Assembly (NCBI GenBank): GCA_937895785.1
Contig: CALBKW010000122.1
Coordinates: 1 to 5,062 of the forward strand
DNA from: an uncultured Candidatus Melainabacteria bacterium
GTDB lineage: Bacteria; Cyanobacteriota; Vampirovibrionia; Gastranaerophilales; Gastranaerophilaceae
DNA length: 5,062 nt
Reading direction: 5' to 3'
The notes under the pieces: model-generated
Database searches by the model: none
Told to the model about the DNA's origin: nothing
What the model saw: only the letters and a program-made list of their open reading frames with translations
In this document: positions 1 through 5,062 of the stretch, piece after piece
Numbering within the stretch: the stretch's first letter is position 1
Layout of the letters: each line of letters starts with the position of its first letter
Program-made: the position numbers and the translations under genes

Positions 1-175
1 TAATACCAATGTTTTCAGCTTTTTTATGTTTTAAATTTACATAGATATTGCTTGCTGGATTATCACCAACTTGAATTACAGCAAGATGAGGTTTTTTATT
101 CATTTTTGAAACCTCAATTTTTAATTTGTCTGTTATATTTTCTGCTGTTTGTTTTCCGTCTATTATAATTGCCAT
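1..175 (-). CDS. folD: FolD, bifunctional methylene-THF dehydrogenase/cyclohydrolase (N-terminal part, cut by the window edge)
   Basis: Only the first 58 codons are present; the gene runs off the left edge. FolD is a cytoplasmic enzyme that interconverts 5,10-methylene-THF, 5,10-methenyl-THF and 10-formyl-THF with NAD(P). The visible part starts MAIIIDGKQTAENI, a typical FolD opening, followed by a HLAVIQVGDNPAS stretch (residues 30-42) and the family's catalytic segment. In that segment Tyr45 and Lys49 (YVNLK) correspond to the conserved Tyr and catalytic Lys of the cyclohydrolase/dehydrogenase site. The ATG start overlaps the stop of the upstream ATPase gene by one base (TAATG), and GAGGG at 184-180 lies four bases before it, so translation is probably coupled. 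The NAD(P)-binding half lies outside the window and cannot be judged. The family call is firm, because the N-terminal motif pattern is specific to FolD. Confidence 0.93.
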   Translation of the reverse strand, partial: MAIIIDGKQTAENITDKLKIEVSKMNKKPHLAVIQVGDNPASNIYVNLKHKKAENIGI

Positions 176-927
176 TAAACCCTCGTTTGTGGTAAGTTAA
201 GTCTGAAATAAAATTGTTTGATTGCTTCTTGTATCGTTTTAGATTCTCTTTCTACAGAATGTTCCTCCAAGTTTTTATCCTCAGGGATTACACCTAAAAC
301 TTCTAGTTCATATTTTCTAAGCAATTCAAATATTGTACTAGTATCTCTGTTATCAACTTTGTTTAAAACAACGCCCAATTGACCTCCCGCAGCATATTTT
401 GCTGAATACTCTTCAATTCTACTTGCAAGTTGAATTGAAGATTCTGTTGGATTAGTTACAATAATAGCAGTGTCAATTTCTGTATCAACAAGCTGATTTA
501 AATATTTTAAATCATACTCGCAATCAAAAATTACAATATCGTATTGGTTAATGAATTTTATAATTGCATCACACATTTGTTTGGTAATTGGGCAACGGCA
601 GTCCTTTGAAGCGACAAGCCATGAAACAATTAAATCAACATTTTCATCAATTGTTTCAACTATGTCTTCCAATGCCCATTCGATGTATTCTTGTTTTGTC
701 ATTCCTTCAGGAATGCCTGTTTTATATTCATGCTTACCACTTCTGATACCATAAATTGTATTACGAATGTCTTTGCCAAAGCTGTGTCCTAATTCTGCTG
801 CAAGGTCATTATCAAATAAAAGGATCGATTTATCGGGAAAATACTCTTGGAATACCCTTAAAAATGCTTTTGTTATTGTAGTTTTACCGCTACCGCTTTT
901 ACCTGTTATTGCTAATGTTGTTGGCAA
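175..927 (-). CDS. CooC-like P-loop ATPase (SIMIBI/MinD class), possible metallo- or corrinoid-enzyme maturation factor
   Basis: A 250-residue soluble nucleotide-binding protein. Seen in the sequence: a Walker A loop at residues 9-16 (GKSGSGKT) that keeps the extra 'signature' Lys10 of the deviant MinD/ParA/CooC type; an FDND segment at 38-41 in place of the DxD after strand 2; a CRC motif at Cys110/Cys112; an FDCE segment at 134-137 in the Walker B region; and VLNKVD at 187-192. In characterised CooC proteins, which insert nickel into CO dehydrogenase, a CxC pair at almost the same position binds metal at the dimer interface. The order of motifs, the length and the VIPED segment near 213-217 support the CooC family. 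The start is TTG at 927-925, with AAAGGA at 939-934 six bases upstream and no suitable ATG nearby. The gene lies three bases after the MetE-core gene, in the same frame, and overlaps folD by one base. The actual client protein is unknown; a general MinD-like ATPase is the alternative. Confidence 0.78.
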   Translation of the reverse strand: MPTTLAITGKSGSGKTTITKAFLRVFQEYFPDKSILLFDNDLAAELGHSFGKDIRNTIYGIRSGKHEYKTGIPEGMTKQEYIEWALEDIVETIDENVDLIVSWLVASKDCRCPITKQMCDAIIKFINQYDIVIFDCEYDLKYLNQLVDTEIDTAIIVTNPTESSIQLASRIEEYSAKYAAGGQLGVVLNKVDNRDTSTIFELLRKYELEVLGVIPEDKNLEEHSVERESKTIQEAIKQFYFRLNLPQTRV

Positions 928-930
928 TTT

Positions 931-2004
931 TTATCCTTTCAATTTTTCTGATAATTCTTTTGTTAAACTATTTGCTTTTTGTGCTAATTCTACACTCAAA
1001 GAACCACAACCGCAAGAGGGACTTATCAATGAATGTGTATTTAGCAGATTTTTATCAATACCTTTGTTTATTAATAATGCTTTTGCTTGGTTAAAATGTT
1101 CTTCAATTTCTATTAGATTTGTTTTTGTAAGAGCTTCTTTGTCTAAAGTTGGAACGACACCAAAGGCAATAAATCCGTCATTGTCTAAGAAGTTTTTTAA
1201 ATCATTTGCGTAAGCACCCATATTTTCAGCATAGGAATATGCATCAAAATTAATAATATCCATGCCAATTTTTAATGGAATTGACCAGTCACATTTTCCA
1301 CAGCAATGAATTGCACTAATTCCGCTGTTTTGTTTGATTATATCTGATATTTCTTTTATATATTCAACAATTTCATTTGGTGAAATTGTTACGTATGCAG
1401 ATGTTCCAATCTGTGAAACTGTTGGTTCGTCAATAAAGACGATAGGAGTTGTATTTGGTGAAACTTTTTTTATTTCTTTAATTTGCCACAAAACTTTCAA
1501 TGCAAGAGTTTTTACAATAACTTCTTTTAGTGTTTCGTCATAATATGCACATCTTTGAGATTTGTCTGTTAAACTTGTTGCAAGAGTAAAAGGTCCTGTA
1601 ATTTGTGTTTTGGCGTATTGTGGTTTTATTTCTTGTACAAGTTCAATATAGGCATCAAATGATTTTGAATATTCATTTGTTAGACAGTAATTGTCAAGTG
1701 ATTCACTGTTAATATCTTGAGTAGCTTCTTCATAAGTTAAAAATAATGTTTCAAGTTCTTCTGAAAATGTTTCTTTATCTGTGTCTAGGTATACAGTGCC
1801 GTTTTCTTCATCCAAAACAAGCCCAGCCATGTTTTCCAAATATTGTAAAATCATGTCTTCTTTTGGCGAAAGTCTTGGCAATTGGGGACAAAAAGGAATG
1901 ATATTATAATAGGTTTTTACGATATCCATAGCCTCTTTTACGCTTTTGTGAGGCAATGAACCAATTGCTAAGCACTCATTTGTAAGATTTGTGATTTTTG
2001 TCAT
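931..2004 (-). CDS. MetE-core-like protein (UROD/MetE superfamily), candidate corrinoid-dependent methionine synthase
   Basis: A 357-residue cytoplasmic protein with the look of the catalytic barrel of cobalamin-independent methionine synthase but without its N-terminal folate-binding half (full MetE is about 750 residues). Visible MetE-like motifs are IGSLPH (14-19), ITGPFT (135-140), IDEP (191-194), IHCCGKC (232-238) and SPSCGCG (328-334). His233, Cys235 and Cys331 match in order and spacing the zinc-binding His, Cys and Cys of MetE; the Glu ligand is not obvious. Short 'core' synthases of this type (for example MesB) are known in anaerobes and are thought to take the methyl group from a corrinoid protein. 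The start is placed at the ATG at 2004. An upstream ATG at 2106 in the same frame would add 34 residues that translate the rplI tail and a hairpin, and would place them before the normal IGSLPH start. A GGGA at 2012-2009 is only a weak ribosome site. A non-methionine methyltransferase of the UROD/MtaA group is the alternative. Confidence 0.72.
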   Translation of the reverse strand: MTKITNLTNECLAIGSLPHKSVKEAMDIVKTYYNIIPFCPQLPRLSPKEDMILQYLENMAGLVLDEENGTVYLDTDKETFSEELETLFLTYEEATQDINSESLDNYCLTNEYSKSFDAYIELVQEIKPQYAKTQITGPFTLATSLTDKSQRCAYYDETLKEVIVKTLALKVLWQIKEIKKVSPNTTPIVFIDEPTVSQIGTSAYVTISPNEIVEYIKEISDIIKQNSGISAIHCCGKCDWSIPLKIGMDIINFDAYSYAENMGAYANDLKNFLDNDGFIAFGVVPTLDKEALTKTNLIEIEEHFNQAKALLINKGIDKNLLNTHSLISPSCGCGSLSVELAQKANSLTKELSEKLKG

Positions 2005-2030
2005 ACTATCCCAAGATAAAAATATATAAT

Positions 2031-2066
2031 AAGGCGCAAGAATTTTTAGAAAAATTCTTGCGCCTT
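2031..2066 (-). terminator. Perfect inverted repeat, probable intrinsic terminator or attenuator after rplI
   Basis: AAGGCGCAAGAATTTTT (2031-2047) is followed after two bases by its exact reverse complement at 2050-2066. That gives a 17-bp perfect palindrome, in practice a stem of about 16 pairs with a four-base loop. On the minus strand it starts five bases after the rplI stop (TAG, 2074-2072) and is followed by the T-rich run ATTATATATTTTTAT. It therefore has the shape of a rho-independent terminator, although the T run is interrupted. On the plus strand the sequence after it is A-rich, so activity in that direction is unlikely. The next gene starts only 27 bases beyond, so partial read-through (attenuation) is possible. 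Confidence 0.82.
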
Positions 2067-2071
2067 TAAAA

Positions 2072-2572
2072 CTAAGCTTCTTCTGTAGTTTCAGCAACTT
2101 CTTCAATTTCTTCTTTTAAGATTTCAGAAGCTGTAACGTTTACTGCTAATTCAGTTTTAACTTTTGAAGTTAATTTGATTAACATTGTGTATGAACCAAC
2201 TTTGTTAATTGGTGCATTCAATGAAACAGTTTTTCTATCAACTTCGATACCAGCTTTTGCTTGTAATTCTTCACAAAGTTTTTTAGTTGTGATAGTACCG
2301 AATAATTTACCAGATTCACCAGCTTTAGCAGCTAATTCTAAAGTACCAACTTTTTCAATTTCAGCAGCTTTTGCTAATGCTTCTTGATGTAATTTTTCTT
2401 GTTTAGCTTGGATTCTAGCTAAGTTATGTTCTCTGTTTTGTAAAGCGCCTTTTGTTGCGATTTCAGCAAAGTTTTGTGGTAACAAGTAGTTTCTTGCATA
2501 ACCATCTTTAACTGTAACTAATTCGCCTTGTTCGCCTAAGTTTTGAACGTCTTTTTTCAATATTACTTGCAT
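2072..2572 (-). CDS. rplI: 50S ribosomal protein bL9
   Basis: A 166-residue protein of the large ribosomal subunit that binds 23S rRNA near the base of the L1 stalk and affects translational fidelity. The N-domain opens MQVILKKDVQNLG and carries the bL9 signature GYARNYLLPQNFA at 24-36. A lysine- and alanine-rich helix (about 41-75) links it to the C-domain, which has GESGKLFGTIT at 85-95 and a final beta segment up to about 147. The last 18 residues are very acidic (LKEEIEEVAETTEEA) and make the protein longer than the usual 147-150. AAAGGAG at 2585-2579, six bases from the ATG, is the best ribosome site in the window, as expected for a highly expressed gene. It has its own apparent promoter and terminator and so looks monocistronic or nearly so. 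It is not flanked by the rpsF/ssb/rpsR genes common in other bacteria. Confidence 0.97.
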   Translation of the reverse strand: MQVILKKDVQNLGEQGELVTVKDGYARNYLLPQNFAEIATKGALQNREHNLARIQAKQEKLHQEALAKAAEIEKVGTLELAAKAGESGKLFGTITTKKLCEELQAKAGIEVDRKTVSLNAPINKVGSYTMLIKLTSKVKTELAVNVTASEILKEEIEEVAETTEEA

Positions 2573-2578
2573 TTTTTT

Positions 2579-2585
2579 CTCCTTT
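2579..2585 (-). promoter_or_regulatory. Strong Shine-Dalgarno site of rplI
   Basis: AAAGGAG on the minus strand, six bases (all A) before the rplI ATG. It fixes the start of bL9 and is clearly stronger than the sites before the neighbouring genes. Confidence 0.85.
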
Positions 2586-2605
2586 AAAATCTTCTTTGTA
2601 GGTTC

Positions 2606-2634
2606 ATTTTACCTAAAACATAAAAAAAAGTCGA
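2606..2634 (-). promoter_or_regulatory. Putative sigma70-type promoter of rplI
   Basis: In the 71-base gap between the methyltransferase gene and rplI, the minus strand shows TCGACT (2634-2629, four of six matches to TTGACA), a 17-base T-rich spacer and TAAAAT (2611-2606, five of six matches to TATAAT). Transcription would start near 2599 and give a leader of about 27 bases containing the strong ribosome site. The call rests on consensus matching in AT-rich DNA, so a chance match is possible; the correct spacing and the position before a highly expressed gene favour it. Confidence 0.5.
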
Positions 2635-2643
2635 GTATTTTTA

Positions 2644-4020
2644 TTATTTTTTTACATCTGTAACATCTATAATCGCAACATTCTCTATGTGGTAGGTGTG
2701 ACAGAACATATCAAATGGCTGTATAGTTTCAATTTTAGCACCTTTTGATAATAAATATTTTAAATCTCTAGCCAGTGTTGCTGGATTACAGCTTACATAG
2801 ATTATGCGGTCGGTTGTTAGTTTTATAACATTTTCTAATGTTTTTTCTGTCGAACCTTTACGCGGTGGGTCAAGGATTGTGATATTAAATCTTCGCCCCT
2901 TTGTGTTTAATTCTTTTTCAAAGAATTTTTCAGCATCCATGTTGTGAAGTTCAACATTTGTAATTTCGTTTAGTTTTAATGTTTCTGTGGCTAAATCTAC
3001 CGCTTCTTTACAACTTTCAACACTAACTACCTTTTTGCACGCATCACTTACTGTTATACCAAAGGTCGTAACACCTGCATAAGCATCAAATACTGTTGAA
3101 TCAGGATAATTATTTTTTATATAATCTTTTACGTAGGCAAAAATATTTTCTGCACTTTTAGGATTTACCTGAAAGAATGTATTTGCACCAATTCTAAAGG
3201 TCTTATCAATAATTCGTTCTTTTACAAAATCTTTTCCGACAACAAGTTCTGATTTGTCAGTTAAAATTACGTTAGATTTATATGGATTGAAATTTAAACA
3301 TACTCCAGAAACTTCCTTAAAATTAGTGTAGATTGCATTTGCTAAATCTTCAATCTTTTTAAATGATTTTTTTGCATTAATTACAAGGACTACAAGATTT
3401 TTTCCTGTTGCAATTGAAGAACGAATTACAACATGTCGCAAATCTCCGACATGTTTGTTTTCTCTGTATCCAGTAACGCCTAATTCAAGAGCTTTCTCTC
3501 TGATGAAATCAATAATTTTATCGCAAATTTCAGGTTGAATTGGGCAATGTTTAATGTTTACAATTTCGTGTGATTTAGGTTTGTAATACCCCGCCAAAAT
3601 GCGCTTCGATACCTTTGTTTGACCTATAGGGTATTGAACCTTGCAACGGTATTCTTTAGTCATCGGACTTGCGACAGGCTCTTTAACTTCAAAATCAAAT
3701 CCGCCGATTGAATGCAGTGTATCTTCAACGATTTCTTTTTTTAGTTTAAGTTGGTAATCGTAGTCTATAAATTGTAGTTGGCAAGCCCCACAAACTTTTT
3801 GCATTGCACAAAATGGCTCAACTCTATGAGATGAAGGTTTTATTATTTCTATAATTTCAGCATTAGCATAAGTTTTGCTAACCTTTGTAATTTTTACCTT
3901 TAATTCATCTTCAGGGCATGCATTTTCTATAAACACAACCATTCCGTTATGGTGAGCAATTCCAAAGCCCAAATTTGAAATTTTTTCAACTTGTATGTTT
4001 AATTCGTCGTTAATTTGCAT
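2644..4020 (-). CDS. rlmD: 23S rRNA (uracil-5-)-methyltransferase, RlmD/RumA type
   Basis: A 458-residue SAM-dependent enzyme of the TrmA/RumA family that makes 5-methyluridine in 23S rRNA (position 1939 in E. coli; RlmCD-type members also modify 747). Domains in order: an N-terminal TRAM RNA-binding domain (about 1-60); four cysteines for a 4Fe-4S cluster (Cys71, Cys77, Cys80, Cys159); a central beta domain with FFQVNP at 282-287; and a Rossmann methyltransferase domain with DAYAGVTTFGI at 312-322. The catalytic motifs are intact: LDPPRKG at 383-389, the nucleophile Cys411 in YVSCNPATLARDL, and the general base Glu446 in HIEN. The SAM loop is slightly unusual, with Ala315 and Thr318 where family members often have Cys and Gly. 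The ATG lies inside the end of dapL (11-base overlap) without a good ribosome site, so translational coupling is likely. Which uridine it methylates cannot be told from the sequence. Confidence 0.93.
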   Translation of the reverse strand: MQINDELNIQVEKISNLGFGIAHHNGMVVFIENACPEDELKVKITKVSKTYANAEIIEIIKPSSHRVEPFCAMQKVCGACQLQFIDYDYQLKLKKEIVEDTLHSIGGFDFEVKEPVASPMTKEYRCKVQYPIGQTKVSKRILAGYYKPKSHEIVNIKHCPIQPEICDKIIDFIREKALELGVTGYRENKHVGDLRHVVIRSSIATGKNLVVLVINAKKSFKKIEDLANAIYTNFKEVSGVCLNFNPYKSNVILTDKSELVVGKDFVKERIIDKTFRIGANTFFQVNPKSAENIFAYVKDYIKNNYPDSTVFDAYAGVTTFGITVSDACKKVVSVESCKEAVDLATETLKLNEITNVELHNMDAEKFFEKELNTKGRRFNITILDPPRKGSTEKTLENVIKLTTDRIIYVSCNPATLARDLKYLLSKGAKIETIQPFDMFCHTYHIENVAIIDVTDVKK

Positions 4021-5062
4021 TGTACGTGAAACCGTCTTCTTTCATACGTCTTACGACTTCTTGTAGTTCTTCAAGGGAACAAACTATTGAAACTCGAACA
4101 AATCCAGCACCATATTTTCCGAATGCATCTCCAGGAACCATTACAACTCCAGATTTTTCAAGTAATGCATTACAAAATTCAGTCGCATTTGCGTATTTTT
4201 TAGGTACAGGTAGCCATTGATAGAAGGTTGCAGTTGGAACATTTTTAATTTCCCAACCAAGTTCTTCGGTAAATGCTTTTACGAAATAGTCAGCCTTTTT
4301 TTTGATTTCTTGATTTGCCCATACAATGTATTCGTCGCCTTCTTTAGAGTTTAAAATTTTAGCTGAAGCTTTTTGTATTGGTTTAAAAATACCTGAATCG
4401 ATTGTTGATTTTAGTTTTGCAAATTGTTGAATAACCTCTTTGTTGCCACAAACCCAACCAATACGCCAACCTGTCATAGCGTAAGGTTTTGAGAAACTGT
4501 GAAATTCAACTGTAATTTCTTTAGCACCTTCAACTTCTAAGGCGCTATGAGGTTTATGTTCTTCATCAAAGTACATATCTGCATAAGCAGCATCTGACAT
4601 TAACAAGATATCGTGTTTTTTACAAAATTCTACTACTTTTTTCAAATAATCAAAAGTGCAAGATGCGCCAAGAGGGTTATTTGGATAGTTAATAAGCATT
4701 GCTTTTACTTTATCAGGATTAAAACCATCTTTTTGCAAATTGTTCCAAATTTCATCTAAGTCGGGCATATAATTATTTTCGTGAGTTAAAGGCGTTGCAT
4801 AACTTTTACCACCTGAAACTTTAATCATTTCGCCATAAGATGCATAAGATGGATCTGGAATTAGAATAATATCTTTTTCATTATCATCTGTTGTTGGAGA
4901 AATAATACCTCTCAAGAAATTTGCAATACCTTCTTTTGAACCAATTAAAGAACAAATTTCATTTGTTTCAATATCAACACCAAAACGGTTTTTCATACGA
5001 GTTTGAATTGCATCAAGCAAATACTTTTCACCTTTAGGATTTGAATATGTGTGCATACCCTT
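4010..5062 (-). CDS. dapL: LL-diaminopimelate aminotransferase-like class I/II PLP enzyme (N-terminus cut by the window edge)
   Basis: 350 residues are visible and the frame is open to the right edge; the first roughly 50-60 residues of a normal 400-residue enzyme are missing. The Met at 5056 is internal, since the preceding codons read on (Lys-Gly) and the HTYSNPKGEKYL stretch aligns with the HxYPxYEGxxxLR region of DapL. Numbering from that Met, the PLP lysine is Lys190 in SFSKPYAMTGWRIGW, Asn127 lies in NYPNNPLG, Asp155 and Tyr158 in SDAAYAD, and the substrate carboxylate arginine is Arg321 in FVRVS. The segments DSGIFKPIQKA (220-230) and ATFYQWLPVP (276-285) resemble DapL rather than aspartate aminotransferase. 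DapL converts tetrahydrodipicolinate directly to LL-diaminopimelate for lysine and cell wall synthesis, bypassing the acylated route. It is probably cotranscribed with the overlapping rRNA methyltransferase gene. Another substrate within the same fold (alanine or aromatic aminotransferase) is possible. Confidence 0.8.
   Translation of the reverse strand, partial: KGMHTYSNPKGEKYLLDAIQTRMKNRFGVDIETNEICSLIGSKEGIANFLRGIISPTTDDNEKDIILIPDPSYASYGEMIKVSGGKSYATPLTHENNYMPDLDEIWNNLQKDGFNPDKVKAMLINYPNNPLGASCTFDYLKKVVEFCKKHDILLMSDAAYADMYFDEEHKPHSALEVEGAKEITVEFHSFSKPYAMTGWRIGWVCGNKEVIQQFAKLKSTIDSGIFKPIQKASAKILNSKEGDEYIVWANQEIKKKADYFVKAFTEELGWEIKNVPTATFYQWLPVPKKYANATEFCNALLEKSGVVMVPGDAFGKYGAGFVRVSIVCSLEELQEVVRRMKEDGFTYNAN

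Noticed and set aside
767..1213. Plus-strand open frame of 148 codons, and other plus-strand frames at 551-754, 909-1094, 1334-1543, 2175-2387 and 4020-4220
   Set aside because: All lie antisense to well-supported genes, show serine/phenylalanine/leucine-rich low-complexity translations and have no recognisable domain.
931..2004. Uroporphyrinogen decarboxylase (HemE) function
   Set aside because: The protein has MetE-type zinc motifs (HxC and a late Cys) and IGSLPH/TGP motifs, and lacks the conserved arginine-rich N-terminal motif of HemE.
2005..2106. Longer N-terminus for the MetE-core protein from an ATG at 2106
   Set aside because: It would overlap rplI by 35 bases and translate the terminator hairpin; the extra 34 residues precede the normal family start at IGSLPH.
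2600..2614. Short inverted repeat AGGT-ACCT near the rplI promoter as an operator
   Set aside because: Only four pairs with a seven-base loop, within chance expectation in such AT-rich DNA.
2622..2629. Run of eight T on the minus strand after the rRNA methyltransferase gene as its terminator
   Set aside because: No GC-containing stem precedes it; it more likely forms the spacer of the rplI promoter.
1..5062. CRISPR array, mobile element, defence system, tRNA or riboswitch
   Set aside because: No spaced repeats, transposase or recombinase genes, tRNA-like folds or long untranslated leaders were seen; the window is ordinary core chromosome apart from the one-carbon trio.

Overview
This is a compact, AT-rich stretch of bacterial chromosome in which all six genes lie on the minus strand. 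They therefore read from the right end of the window to the left. Nearly every base is coding, most start sites carry Shine-Dalgarno-like sequences, and several genes overlap or nearly touch. The gene content suggests an anaerobic or fermentative low-GC bacterium: an LL-diaminopimelate aminotransferase, a folate-independent-looking methionine synthase core and a CooC-like ATPase. A gut Gastranaerophilales/Melainabacteria-type or clostridial organism would fit, but the taxonomy is an inference and is not fixed by the sequence.

Right part (5062-2644): the C-terminal 350 residues of an LL-diaminopimelate aminotransferase (dapL; lysine and peptidoglycan precursor synthesis) overlap by 11 bases the start of a TRAM-domain, Fe-S, RlmD-type 23S rRNA uracil-5 methyltransferase. 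Middle (2643-2031): a 71-base gap holds a plausible sigma70-type promoter and a strong ribosome binding site for rplI, which encodes ribosomal protein bL9 with an acidic tail. rplI is followed at once by a perfect 17-bp inverted repeat that looks like an intrinsic terminator or attenuator.

Left part (2004-1): a tightly packed trio. It consists of a 357-residue MetE-core-like (UROD/MetE superfamily) protein, a CooC-like SIMIBI ATPase with a CxC motif and a TTG start, and the N-terminus of FolD (methylene-THF dehydrogenase/cyclohydrolase). The gaps are three bases and a one-base overlap (TAATG), so these three genes are probably cotranscribed. Together they suggest one-carbon metabolism: FolD feeds methyl-folate synthesis, the MetE-core protein is a candidate corrinoid-dependent methionine synthase, and the CooC-like ATPase is of the type that matures nickel or corrinoid enzymes of the Wood-Ljungdahl pathway. 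This trio is the most interesting part of the window. The individual families are known; the functional link between them is inferred. I saw no mobile element, CRISPR array, tRNA/rRNA gene or clearly new system.
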